DNA of 14,721 bases from Bacteroidia bacterium (GTDB taxonomy: Bacteria > Bacteroidota > Bacteroidia > UKL13-3): assembly GCA_022402405.1 (NCBI GenBank), contig JAKRSG010000180.1, positions 1 through 14,721 of the forward strand, read 5' to 3'. Shown piece after piece: positions 1 to 8,399 of the stretch (the stretch's first letter is position 1; every line of letters begins with the position of its first letter). A program made the translations under genes and the position numbers. The notes under the pieces were generated by a model. It was not told where the DNA came from. It saw only the letters and a program-made list of their open reading frames with translations, and did no database searches.

Positions 1-10
1 CTTCCGATCT
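1..10. other. Probable Illumina adapter remnant at contig edge
   Basis: The first ten bases, CTTCCGATCT, are identical to the 3' end of the standard Illumina adapter (GCTCTTCCGATCT). An exact match at the very edge of the sequence is best explained by untrimmed adapter. The genuine genomic sequence probably begins at about position 11, and the residues read from these bases should not be trusted. A chance genomic match is possible but unlikely. Confidence 0.8.
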
Positions 11-3000
11 AACAGCAGCTCCTGGTCCGGTTTCTCCATTAGGAACTAACGGAGATTACTTTACCATCGCAACTGGTGCAGCACCTATGACATTTATTTC
101 AGCTGATGTAGTTAGAAACACAGATGGTGTTTCAGCTGGTGCATTAAACATGCCAATCATCAGAGTTAAAGTAAGTGTAACTGGTGTAGTTCCAATTAGT
201 GCTCGTAACTTTAATTTCTCTAGAACAGGCACTAGCAATCCTTCAGCCATTGCAAATGCCAAAGTATATTATACTGGCACCAACCCTAACTTCTCAACAG
301 CTAACCAAATTGGATCAACCATAAGTGCTCCAGTTCCAGCTACTTTCTCTGTAAATCAAAACATTACTTTGGTTGATGGCGATAATTATTTCTGGGTTGC
401 TTATGATGTGGCAAGTGGAGCTTCGTTAGGAGATTCATTAGCAGCTGAATGTGCTAATATTACTATTGCTGATACTGTAAGAACTATAGTATCTCCAGCT
501 GCTGGAAGTCGCGTAGTAACATTACCAATGACACTTGTTTCTTCAAATGCTGCTCAACCATTAACAGCTAAAGTAGAGCAAAACTCAAATAACAATTTAA
601 TTCTAAGATTGGATGTTGAAATGAGTGCAAGTGGAGCTCCAATTGCAGCTAATTCATTTACATTTAACACCAATGGATCAGTTGCACCAACAGTTAATAT
701 TACTAATGCAAAACTATATTACACTGGTAATAATGGCAACTTCTCTACTTCTACTTTATTTGGAACGTTTACTGGACCAAATGGAGCCTTTACCATAACT
801 GGAAATGTAAATTTAAATAATGGAATGAACTATTTCTGGTTAACCTACGATATACCAAGTACTGCTGTAATTGGTGATTCAGTTGATGCTGAATATACTG
901 GTTTAGTATTAAATGGTTCAGCTCAAACCGGACCAGTTACTACAGCTCCTGCAGGTGCAAGAGAGATACGTGCTCCATATTGCGTATCGGGTGCAACTGT
1001 AGCTGGGGATTCAGATATCGGAAGAGTTATAATGTCTTCAGGAGGTAACCCTATCATGAATGTTGGAACTGGTTGTGGTACTGCACAAGCATGGGCAACT
1101 GGCACATACACCAACAATACAGGTATTGGTGGCATCAATTTAGTTACAGGTTCTACTATAAACTTTGATATTTGTTATGCATCTTCAGGTGCTGCTTATA
1201 ACTCGGGTTTAGCTATTTATATAGACTTTAACCAAAACGGTTTATGGGATGCTGGTGAAATGGTATATACTTCACCTACTCAATTATCAACTAGCTGGAT
1301 TGGTTCATTTACTGTTCCTTGTACTGCGTTAAATGGTCCAACAAGAATGCGTTTAGTTGCCATTGAGTTTACTAACTTAACTTTAGCAAACTCATGCGGT
1401 ACATATAGTTATGGTGAAACTGAAGATTACACAGTTAACATAGTAAATGCTCCACCTACATATGTGGCATCAAATGCTATTCAACAAATAGGTCAAGTTG
1501 GTGCTGGTACTAATGATGTTCCAATTTTGAGAGTACCTGTTAAAGTTGTTTCTACATTATGTATTCCAGGAACCATAAATCAATTAAACTTCAATACTGC
1601 TGGTACTACTAATGCTGGAGATATCGTTTCTGCTAAATTATACAGAACTGGAATTAACGCTCCATTCTCGGTTAGTAATTTAGTAGGTACTGTATCTGCT
1701 CCAAATGGTGCTTTTAGCTTCCCATTAACAGATACAACCTTTAACGATACTAATAATTACTGGTTAGCTTACGATGTTTCATCAACAGCTTCAAACAGTA
1801 ATTTATTAGATGCCCGTTTTGATAGCGCATTGGTATTTGGTGCTTGGAGAACTCCAATCAATTCAAACCCAACTGGTGCTGTTACAGTAACTGTTCCTAT
1901 GACTTATTTAGGTTCAGACATTATACACCCAACAATTGCGAAGGTAGAACGTGGAACGGTTAATAACCAATTCTTAAGAATCATGGTTAGAACATCATCT
2001 ACTGGTGCACCTATTAATGTTACACAATTTAGTTTGAACACTAATGGTTCGGCTAACCCATTAACAAACATGGATAGTGCCATTATTTGGTATACTGGTT
2101 CTAATCCTAACTTTGCAACAACCAATTTCTTTGGTGGTGTAGGTGCTCAATCGGGTGCATTCAACATCAATGGTTTGCAAAATTTAGGAAATGACACAAA
2201 CTATTTCTGGTTAACGTATAACTTACCTGCTACTGCTGCTATTGGAGATTCATTAGATGCAGAATTAAGTAGCATTACTATTGCAGGTACTCCGCAAACT
2301 CCTACCACTACTGCTCCTGCAGGTGCTAGAGAAATTAGAGCTCCATATTGCGTATCTGGTGCAACAACAGCATTCGATTCAGATATTGGTCGCGTAATCT
2401 TTACCTCAGGTGGTTCGCCAGTAATGAATGTTGGTACAGGATGTGGAACCAACCAAGCTTGGGCTAATGGTACTTATACAAATAATACTGGTATTACTGG
2501 TATTAATTTGGTTGCAGGTTCTACCATTAATTTTGACATTTGCTACGCTTCATCAGGTGCTGCATACAACTCTGGTATGGCTATTTACATAGACTTCAAC
2601 CAAAATGGTTTGTGGGATGCAGGTGAAATGGTTTACACAGCTCCAACACAGTTATCAACTAACTGGATTGGTTCATTCACTGTTCCTTGTACAGCACTAA
2701 ACGGTCCAACCAGAATGCGTATCGTTTCTATTGAGTTTACTAATTTAACATTAGCTAATTCATGCGGAACCTTCTCATATGGTGAAACTGAAGACTATAC
2801 CGTTAATATTATCAGAGAGCCTGCTTCTTATGTAGCAAGTACTACTATTCAACAAGTAGCTACTACATCTGCAGGGGCAGTAAATATTCCGATATTAAGA
2901 GTACCACTTATTGTAAGAGCTACTCCATGTTTACCTGGAATTATTTCTCAATTAAACTTCAACACTGCAGGTTCAACTACAGCTGGAGATATCTTGAGTG

Positions 3001-5567
3001 CCAAATTATACAAAACTGGTAACTCAAATGTGTTTAGTACTGCTAACTTGGTAGGCACTGTTGCAACACCAAACGGCGACTTCTCTTTCTTAATTAGCGA
3101 TACAGCTGTTAACGATACCAACAATTACTGGTTAGCATACGATATCAGTACTACTGCTTCTAATTCAAACGTAGTGGATGCTAGATTTGACTCTGCTTTA
3201 ATCTTCGGTACTTGGAGAACTCCTGCGGTTTCATCACCAGCTGGTAACGTAACAATTTCTGTACCTATGACATACATTAGCTCTAACGTAATTCACCCAA
3301 GTTTAAGTAAGGTTGAAAGAGGTAGTGTATTGAACCAAATGGCCAGAATAATGGTGGTAGGTTCATCTAGTGGTGCTACTATTCCAGTAACAGAATTTGC
3401 ATTAAATACAAATGGTTCAGCAAATCCATTAACCAATATCGATAGTATTATGGTATGGTATACTGGTGCTAATCCAAACCTTGTATCGCCTGTATTCTTT
3501 GGTGGTTCGGGCTCTAACACAGCTCCATTTAGTATTACTGGAAGCAGAAACTTATTAAATGACACTAACTATTTCTGGGTAACTTATAATATCCCTGCAA
3601 CTGCTAACGTTGGCGATTCAGTGGATTTAGAGGTAACTTCAATCACTGTTGGTACAACTCCACAAACTCCAAGCACAACAGCTCCTGCAGGTGCTCGTTT
3701 AATTAGAGCTCCTTATTGTGCCTCGGCAGCTACTGTGCCTTTAGCTGATGGTGAAATTTGGAATGTTACTTTAGGAACCTTAAACAATACATCTAGTTGT
3801 ACAACAACAGGTGGTGCAGGTTCAATACAAGGTGGATACTCTAATTTCACTCAAGTAGCTGCTCCAAGTCTTTTAGCAGGTTCTATTACTCCATTCTCGG
3901 TTAACACAAGTACTTGTGGTGGAAACTATGATGGTGTGTTAGGTATCTGGATCGACTTTAATGATGATGGCGACTTTACCGATGCAGGTGAGGAAGTTCA
4001 TATGACTACTCCTTTCCAATATGGTACTGCTGTATTCCGTACAGGAGACATTACCATACCTTTAAATGTACAGCCTGGTGTAAAGAGAATGCGTGTATCA
4101 TTAATTGAAACTACCGTTTCTCCAATTTCGCCTTGTGCTAGTTATGGTTATGGTGAAACAGAAGATTATTCAGTTAATATCTTACCTGCACCAATTCCTA
4201 CCACTTATGTGTGGAATCAAACTGCAGCAGCTTCATTTACTGTTGCAAGCAACTGGACACCTAATCGTACCATCAGAAACCTAAACGACCGTTTAGCATT
4301 TAATGCTAATGCAACAATCAACAACGTTACTACTCAAGAAGTGGCTAGCATTGATGTTAGCAACAACGCAGTAGTTAACTTAAATGCAGCTGCAGGTGAA
4401 ACCTTATCTGCATGGGATTCATTAAACTTAATTAGTGGACGAATAGTAGGAAACAACAACCTAACATTAACAGTAGGTAACAGAACAAACATAGGTACTA
4501 TTACTGGTACAGGTGGTGTTCAAGGTACTTTAGCTCGTTGGGTTGATACAGTATCCGCAAGTGTTAACTTCCCATTAGTTCAAGGTGGTGCTAGCAGAAG
4601 AGCTACATTAACTACACCTGCAACAGGTGCTCCAATTGCACGCGGAACTGTAATCGTAAGATTTGTTCCTGGCATTCCAAGCTCTGCTGGTGTTCCTTTC
4701 TTAGATGGATTCTTACCTGTAAACAAAATCTCTGAAAACGGAGTTTGGAGAATCGAAGCTGGAAATGGATTTAATCCTGGTCCTAACGGCGAATTTAACT
4801 TAGCACTTCAAGCAGATTCGTTTGCTGGAGTAACTAACTTATCTTCACTAACTATTGTTCGTAGAGCTAATGCTACATCAAATTGGGATACTGCTGGAGT
4901 GTATGATTTCACTACTGGTACAAATGCCTCTTTTGTAGCTAACAGATTAAACTTAAGAGTATTTGGTGAATTTACTGTAGGAAGTGATTCAGCTGTAAAC
5001 CCATTACCTGTTAAGTTAATTAGCTTTAATGCAAATGGTGTAAATAACGATGTATTATTAACATGGAAAACTGCCATGGAAATAAATAACAAAGGATTTA
5101 TGGTTGAGCGTTCATTAGACGGTAGAAAATTTGAGTCGGTACAATTCGTAAAAGGAAATGGTACCACTTCTCAAGTAAGCAACTACTTATTGTTAGATGA
5201 AAAAGCATTCAACTTAGCAAGCACATTATACTATCGCTTACGTCAGATTGATTTCGACGAGACAGAAAGCTTCAGTAACATTGTTAAGGTTGAACGCAAT
5301 GAGTTAAACCTATCTAATGTAACGGCTGTTCCAAATCCATTTGTTGGTTCAACCAAAATTGAATTTGTATCTGCTACAACTTCACCTTATACTATCTCAA
5401 TTGTAGATGTTCAAGGAAAAGAAATAGCTACACGTACTGTAAACGTTAAAGAAGGAATGAATAGCATTTTATTACCTGAATTAGAAGGTGTAAACGCTGG
5501 TATTTACTTCGTAAACGTAAATGGAGTTGAGTCTAGAACTCTAAAAGTTGTTAAAACAGCTAACTAA
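1..5567 (+). CDS. Giant modular secreted protein with BNR_assoc_N-like and GEVED repeats and a T9SS sorting domain (5' truncated)
   Basis: This is the C-terminal part (over 1,850 residues) of a very large exported protein. The frame (codons from position 3) is open to the window edge, so the ATG at 87 is internal and the true start and signal peptide lie outside. Module order by nucleotide: beta modules resembling the PF14873 family (BNR_assoc_N) at about 66-515 and 528-960, GEVED 975-1445, beta modules 1458-1890 and 1899-2325, GEVED 2343-2813, beta modules 2826-3255 and 3267-3690, a divergent GEVED 3711-4184, a beta-rich stalk opening with TYVWNQ at about 4200-4990, an FN3-like module beginning LPVKLISF with an FMVERS motif at 5010-5300, and a T9SS type A tail from about 5310 (VPNPF, then GIYFVNVNG and basic end). 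Beta modules carry YYTG/WYTG and NYFWLTYD-like motifs; GEVED domains end in YGETEDYTVNI. The tail implies export by T9SS and attachment at, or release from, the cell surface. No catalytic domain and no Asp-box is visible, so it is probably adhesive or structural; that role is inferred. Confidence 0.93.
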   Translation, partial: SDLTAAPGPVSPLGTNGDYFTIATGAAPMTFISADVVRNTDGVSAGALNMPIIRVKVSVTGVVPISARNFNFSRTGTSNPSAIANAKVYYTGTNPNFSTANQIGSTISAPVPATFSVNQNITLVDGDNYFWVAYDVASGASLGDSLAAECANITIADTVRTIVSPAAGSRVVTLPMTLVSSNAAQPLTAKVEQNSNNNLILRLDVEMSASGAPIAANSFTFNTNGSVAPTVNITNAKLYYTGNNGNFSTSTLFGTFTGPNGAFTITGNVNLNNGMNYFWLTYDIPSTAVIGDSVDAEYTGLVLNGSAQTGPVTTAPAGAREIRAPYCVSGATVAGDSDIGRVIMSSGGNPIMNVGTGCGTAQAWATGTYTNNTGIGGINLVTGSTINFDICYASSGAAYNSGLAIYIDFNQNGLWDAGEMVYTSPTQLSTSWIGSFTVPCTALNGPTRMRLVAIEFTNLTLANSCGTYSYGETEDYTVNIVNAPPTYVASNAIQQIGQVGAGTNDVPILRVPVKVVSTLCIPGTINQLNFNTAGTTNAGDIVSAKLYRTGINAPFSVSNLVGTVSAPNGAFSFPLTDTTFNDTNNYWLAYDVSSTASNSNLLDARFDSALVFGAWRTPINSNPTGAVTVTVPMTYLGSDIIHPTIAKVERGTVNNQFLRIMVRTSSTGAPINVTQFSLNTNGSANPLTNMDSAIIWYTGSNPNFATTNFFGGVGAQSGAFNINGLQNLGNDTNYFWLTYNLPATAAIGDSLDAELSSITIAGTPQTPTTTAPAGAREIRAPYCVSGATTAFDSDIGRVIFTSGGSPVMNVGTGCGTNQAWANGTYTNNTGITGINLVAGSTINFDICYASSGAAYNSGMAIYIDFNQNGLWDAGEMVYTAPTQLSTNWIGSFTVPCTALNGPTRMRIVSIEFTNLTLANSCGTFSYGETEDYTVNIIREPASYVASTTIQQVATTSAGAVNIPILRVPLIVRATPCLPGIISQLNFNTAGSTTAGDILSAKLYKTGNSNVFSTANLVGTVATPNGDFSFLISDTAVNDTNNYWLAYDISTTASNSNVVDARFDSALIFGTWRTPAVSSPAGNVTISVPMTYISSNVIHPSLSKVERGSVLNQMARIMVVGSSSGATIPVTEFALNTNGSANPLTNIDSIMVWYTGANPNLVSPVFFGGSGSNTAPFSITGSRNLLNDTNYFWVTYNIPATANVGDSVDLEVTSITVGTTPQTPSTTAPAGARLIRAPYCASAATVPLADGEIWNVTLGTLNNTSSCTTTGGAGSIQGGYSNFTQVAAPSLLAGSITPFSVNTSTCGGNYDGVLGIWIDFNDDGDFTDAGEEVHMTTPFQYGTAVFRTGDITIPLNVQPGVKRMRVSLIETTVSPISPCASYGYGETEDYSVNILPAPIPTTYVWNQTAAASFTVASNWTPNRTIRNLNDRLAFNANATINNVTTQEVASIDVSNNAVVNLNAAAGETLSAWDSLNLISGRIVGNNNLTLTVGNRTNIGTITGTGGVQGTLARWVDTVSASVNFPLVQGGASRRATLTTPATGAPIARGTVIVRFVPGIPSSAGVPFLDGFLPVNKISENGVWRIEAGNGFNPGPNGEFNLALQADSFAGVTNLSSLTIVRRANATSNWDTAGVYDFTTGTNASFVANRLNLRVFGEFTVGSDSAVNPLPVKLISFNANGVNNDVLLTWKTAMEINNKGFMVERSLDGRKFESVQFVKGNGTTSQVSNYLLLDEKAFNLASTLYYRLRQIDFDETESFSNIVKVERNELNLSNVTAVPNPFVGSTKIEFVSATTSPYTISIVDVQGKEIATRTVNVKEGMNSILLPELEGVNAGIYFVNVNGVESRTLKVVKTAN
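528..1898 (+). repeat. Large intragenic repeat, unit 1 (beta module, GEVED, beta module)
   Basis: First complete unit of the long repeat in the secreted protein, starting at the codon for the PMTLVS motif. Equivalent motifs recur in the next unit 1371 bases later here and 1368 bases later for the GEVED start (GCTCCTGCAG at 945, 2313 and 3681). The unit contains a beta module with WLTYD, a five-cysteine GEVED domain and a second beta module with YWLAYD. Units stay in frame and are conserved in protein much more than in DNA. Confidence 0.85.
1899..3266 (+). repeat. Large intragenic repeat, unit 2 (456 codons)
   Basis: Second unit, starting at the PMTYLGS motif and exactly 1368 bases (456 codons) long. 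Its GEVED domain (2343-2813) is about 90 percent identical in protein to that of unit 1 (I count about 16 differences in about 154 residues), whereas codon third positions differ often. Confidence 0.85.
3267..4184 (+). repeat. Large intragenic repeat, unit 3 (incomplete, divergent GEVED)
   Basis: Third unit, starting at the PMTYISS motif. It holds the beta module and a GEVED domain but not the following beta module, so it caps the array. This GEVED is clearly diverged: where units 1 and 2 read IDFNQNGLWDAGE, it reads IDFNDDGDFTDAGE, adding acidic residues in a loop of possible metal-binding type. It retains the closing YGETEDYSVNI motif. Confidence 0.8.
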
Positions 5568-5588
5568 TCCATTTTTAACATTTCTCTT

Positions 5589-5623
5589 AAAAGGGGCTGC
5601 TCGTTTGAGCAGCCCCTTTTTTT
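5589..5623 (+). terminator. Rho-independent terminator after the giant T9SS protein gene
   Basis: A perfect stem pairs 5589-5602 with 5607-5620 (GGGGCTGCTC core) around a four-base loop, GTTT, and runs into seven T residues at 5617-5623. It starts 21 bases after the stop codon, so it ends the transcript of the secreted-protein gene and isolates it from the lipoprotein gene downstream. Confidence 0.93.
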
Positions 5624-6103
5624 ATGGCTGAAAATTTCGGCTTAACCTATTTCACTGGTTTATTGTAAATTTATTTAATCTAATAAAAGCCCACTTGCTT
5701 ATTCAAATTGACTTTTAAATAAGATAATAGTTAAATAAAAAAAATACTAGCATTGAAATCACCCTAATGGAGGAAAATTAACTTTTATTGATTGAAAATC
5801 TAATGACAATTTGACCCAAAATGACACAATAAAAAAATAAATACAAAAAAATGATATGTATATAACAAAACGATAAAATATAGTCTAATGTCCGATTTTA
5901 TTTTCAAATTAATTCAGCCTAAAAACAAGCCAAAATCCTGTTATTATTGACAATATTATACATTATAAAGAATGCTTTTTGATTCATTTTAGTTCTAACT
6001 ACTAATTTGTTAATTTGCTTCCAAAATAATACTTCAATAAACACCTTGTGCCAAAATGGGAATTTAAAGAAATCTAACCTACTGATTTTGAGCGAAATTC
6101 AAA
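5624..6103. other. AT-rich intergenic stretch without a recognisable gene
   Basis: About 480 AT-rich bases between a terminator and the first lipoprotein gene. I see no credible open frame, RNA gene or mobile element. Short matches to the region before the second lipoprotein gene exist: a CCCAAAATGA-type patch near 5818 resembles one near 8462, and ATTCAAATTGGGA starts at 6097, just before the conserved box. These look like remnants of the ancestral upstream region copied with the genes. Confidence 0.6.
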
Positions 6104-6129
6104 TTGGGATATATTTTGTCAATCTAGGA
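6104..6129 (+). promoter_or_regulatory. Conserved 26-nt upstream box, copy 1
   Basis: By eye this block matches the one at 8738-8763 at 23 of 26 positions (TTGGGA start, TTTTGTCAAT centre, TAGGA end), while flanking sequence is largely unrelated. It ends 17 bases before the ATG of the first lipoprotein gene. The position suggests a promoter, operator or 5' leader element common to both units. It does not fit the usual Bacteroidota -33 TTG / -7 TAnnTTTG pattern exactly, so the mechanism is unassigned. Confidence 0.5.
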
Positions 6130-6146
6130 TATAAATATTTTTATAA

Positions 6147-6527
6147 ATGTTAAAGAACATCACATTAATACTATTTTCTGCCATTGCTATTGTATCTTGT
6201 AAAAAAGATTTAGTTGAACGATATGAAAAATCTCCAAGAGTTCAACTTAATAAAGCCTCAAAAACTAGTGAATTAAAAACTAATGAAAGTTTTGGCTGGT
6301 CTACGAGCAAAACAATCATCCTTAATTTGCAAACAGAGGAAACTTCTCCAACTTTAATTATTGGTTCAAATGGTGAAGTTTTAGTAAAAGCACTATTATT
6401 TGCAAACTCGAAAAACGAAATAACATTAACAGTTTCATCTAATAGTGAGCAAATAAAAGTGTTATTTAATGGAAAGGAATTTCCTATCAGCACTTCATCT
6501 AATGAGATTAGTCTTAAGTTAAGTTAA
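6147..6527 (+). CDS. Small surface lipoprotein paired with LruC protein, copy 1
   Basis: A 126-residue lipoprotein of unknown function. The N-terminus is a type II signal peptide: a short basic start, a hydrophobic run and a lipobox ending IVSC, with Cys18 the predicted lipidated residue. The mature protein begins C-K-K-D, an acidic/basic start like those that send Bacteroidota lipoproteins to the outer face of the outer membrane; that placement is inferred. The rest has alternating beta-strand character with motifs shared with its paralogue: LVERYE, FGWSTSK, SNGEVL, EQIKV and a final KEFPIS. It resembles, from memory, the short N-terminal module found fused in some LruC-family lipoproteins. 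The stop codon directly abuts the ATG of the LruC gene, so the two are co-translated. The start follows the conserved box by 17 bases. Confidence 0.88.
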   Translation: MLKNITLILFSAIAIVSCKKDLVERYEKSPRVQLNKASKTSELKTNESFGWSTSKTIILNLQTEETSPTLIIGSNGEVLVKALLFANSKNEITLTVSSNSEQIKVLFNGKEFPISTSSNEISLKLS

Positions 6528-8321
6528 ATGAAAAAAATACTATCAATTATAATCATCAACTGCTTCATATTATTAACTATTGAGGCACAAACTGTTTGGA
6601 CAAGCAGAACAAACGGAAGTTGGAGTAATGGCAACACATGGACCAGAACAGGCTCTGGAGGAGGAACCTCTTCGGCACCACCCGCCACATTAGGAAATAA
6701 CCAAAGAGTAATAATACGTTCTGGGCATACTGTAACCCAATCAGTATCAAATATTGTATTAGACGAAAATTCAAGATTAACTATTGAAAATGGCGGTCGA
6801 TTGAATATGGGCAACATGCGAGGACTAAGTTTAATAAACAACAATTGTATTTTTACCATCAACAATGGGACATACGAAAATAATACGTCTGGAAATGGTG
6901 GAAATGTATTAATCGAAAGAGGCGTTATAAATTGGAAAGATGCATCTATATTTATTTCAGGCAATTTTACTTTGAAAACCGATGCAACAGGAACCTTAGA
7001 AAATATTTGTTTGAGGGTTAAACAAAGCAGTTTAGTTGAAGGGTTTGGGTCATCTACAACCTATGCTGTAATAAAAGATGTATATTGGATGAGTGGTGTT
7101 TCAGGAACTGGCAACTTTTCAGTTAAAGCAAATGCATTTTTAAATGCAAACAATTTAAGAGTTCTTGTTGGTTCAACCAGTGGATACGCAGAATTTGAAA
7201 ACTCTACAATAGTTGGAACAATATTTAGTATTTACGCTAATGATAATTTAATTATTTCCAATTTAAGTGGAAATCCATCTTTGAACAATTATTGTGCAGA
7301 CAACAATGCACAAGGGTTAGGGGCATTTAGCGGAACAAAAAATAATAATTGTGCTGTAGCAATAGCACAAAGTTGCAGTGGAATTCCTCGTCCAGACCTA
7401 GACGGAGATGGAATAAATGATGATTTTGATGACTTTCCGAATGATATTAATAGGGCTTTTTCAAGTTTTTATCCTTGCAATGGTTACGCAACATTGATGT
7501 ATGAAGACTTATGGCCACTGAAAGGAGATTATGATTTTAACGATTTAGTAATTGATTATAAATACCAAACTATTACAAATGGGGCAAATCAAGTAGTTGA
7601 GGTAAAATACACTTTCGTATTAAAAGCTATAGGGGCAGGATTGAGAAATGGTTTCGGATTTCAGTTAGATAATATTACGCCAGATAAAATTAGTTCCATA
7701 TCGCCAAATTCAAAAACCCATAACGCCAGTTGGTTAACATTAAATAATAATGGAACTGAGGCGGGTCAAACTTTTACCAACGTTATTGTTTATGATGACG
7801 TATACAAGAGTTTACCGTGGCAAGGCGTAGGCAATATGGTAAATGTATATATGGATGAACCAAATGCTAATCCTTATGTTACGCCTGATACTACAAGAAT
7901 AACTTTACGTTTCATTGAAAATGGAGTGGCACCAAGCGGAGGAGTACTAACCGCTTCCCAATTGCCAAATTCAGCATTTAACCCCTATCTTATTTGTGGA
8001 GAACAAAATTCAATGAATCAGCAGAGAAACAAAGAAATCCATTTACCCAATAGAATTCCAAGTTCAAAAATGAACACCGCATTATTTGGAACACAAAAAG
8101 ATGACAGCAATCCTGCTACTGGTAAATATTATAAAACCTCAGAAAATCTACCTTGGGCCATAGAAATTTTTGAATCTATCCCCCATATGCAAGAGAAAAG
8201 AGATATAAGTTCTGGTTATAACAATTTTATTCCTTGGGCCGAAAGTAATGGAAGCATGTTTAACAATTGGTTTTCCTCAAATCCAGGTAATAGAAACGAA
8301 ACGAATCTATATATTAGATAA
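6528..8321 (+). CDS. Secreted LruC domain-containing protein, copy 1
   Basis: A 597-residue exported protein. Residues 1-21 are a signal peptide (MKKILS start, cleavage probably after EAQ). Residues 22-280 are a beta-helix-like region, beginning TVWTSRTNGSWSNGNTW and containing the RSGHTVTQ and LTIENGGRLNMG motifs common in Bacteroidota surface proteins. Residues 290-304 (DLDGDGINDDFDDFP) form a thrombospondin-type-3-like calcium-binding segment. From about 317 to the end is the LruC/DUF4842 domain, with the diagnostic GDYDFNDLVIDY at 333-344. The family name comes from a Leptospira uveitis-associated antigen; the biochemical role is not established. There is no T9SS tail (it ends NLYIR), so export beyond the periplasm, if any, is by an unknown route. 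The ATG immediately follows the lipoprotein stop codon, implying translational coupling and joint function. Confidence 0.9.
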   Translation: MKKILSIIIINCFILLTIEAQTVWTSRTNGSWSNGNTWTRTGSGGGTSSAPPATLGNNQRVIIRSGHTVTQSVSNIVLDENSRLTIENGGRLNMGNMRGLSLINNNCIFTINNGTYENNTSGNGGNVLIERGVINWKDASIFISGNFTLKTDATGTLENICLRVKQSSLVEGFGSSTTYAVIKDVYWMSGVSGTGNFSVKANAFLNANNLRVLVGSTSGYAEFENSTIVGTIFSIYANDNLIISNLSGNPSLNNYCADNNAQGLGAFSGTKNNNCAVAIAQSCSGIPRPDLDGDGINDDFDDFPNDINRAFSSFYPCNGYATLMYEDLWPLKGDYDFNDLVIDYKYQTITNGANQVVEVKYTFVLKAIGAGLRNGFGFQLDNITPDKISSISPNSKTHNASWLTLNNNGTEAGQTFTNVIVYDDVYKSLPWQGVGNMVNVYMDEPNANPYVTPDTTRITLRFIENGVAPSGGVLTASQLPNSAFNPYLICGEQNSMNQQRNKEIHLPNRIPSSKMNTALFGTQKDDSNPATGKYYKTSENLPWAIEIFESIPHMQEKRDISSGYNNFIPWAESNGSMFNNWFSSNPGNRNETNLYIR

Positions 8322-8365
8322 TGCAAAAAATTTAACAATAAGTAGCGCTTTCATAATGATTAAAC

Positions 8366-8399
8366 AAAAGGCCAGTTCAATAAATTGAATTGGCCTTTT
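8366..8399 (+). terminator. Rho-independent terminator after LruC copy 1
   Basis: The stem pairs 8366-8380 (AAAAGGCCAGTTCAA) with 8385-8399 around a TAAA loop, with one G-T pair, and ends in TTTT. It lies 45 bases past the stop codon and separates the two duplicated units, so each unit is likely transcribed on its own. Confidence 0.85.

Larger units (their letters stand above)
6104..8321 (+). repeat. Tandem duplication, unit A (upstream box, lipoprotein, LruC protein)
   Basis: First copy of a two-gene unit repeated at 8738-10966. Both copies have the same box, a lipoprotein of about 126 residues, a tightly coupled LruC-domain protein of about 597 residues and a terminator. Protein similarity is strong along both genes: roughly four of five residues in the LruC C-terminal half and about three of five in the lipoprotein, judged by eye. 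Confidence 0.88.

Noticed and set aside
87..89. ATG at 87 as the start of the giant secreted protein
   Set aside because: The frame is open upstream to the window edge, the residues before it continue the module pattern, and no signal peptide follows.
66..3690. Sialidase (BNR neuraminidase) activity for the giant protein
   Set aside because: Only modules like the BNR-associated N-terminal family are seen. No Asp-box (SxDxGxTW) repeats or sialidase catalytic residues are visible.
528..4184. Assembly duplication as the cause of the repeat units
   Set aside because: The units differ at many synonymous and some non-synonymous sites, so they are real distinct copies.
923..5167. Several open frames of 70-120 codons on the minus strand inside the giant gene
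   Set aside because: They mirror the low-complexity, repeat-derived coding strand, recur at repeat spacing and show no recognisable protein features.
5947..5969. TTGACA ... TATAAA as a promoter before the first lipoprotein gene
   Set aside because: The spacing is only 11 bases, and Bacteroidota do not use the enterobacterial -35/-10 consensus.
6500..6560. A frameshift or nonsense mutation splitting one lipoprotein-LruC gene in two
   Set aside because: The second gene begins with a full signal peptide, and the same two-gene arrangement occurs in the other copy with a different junction.
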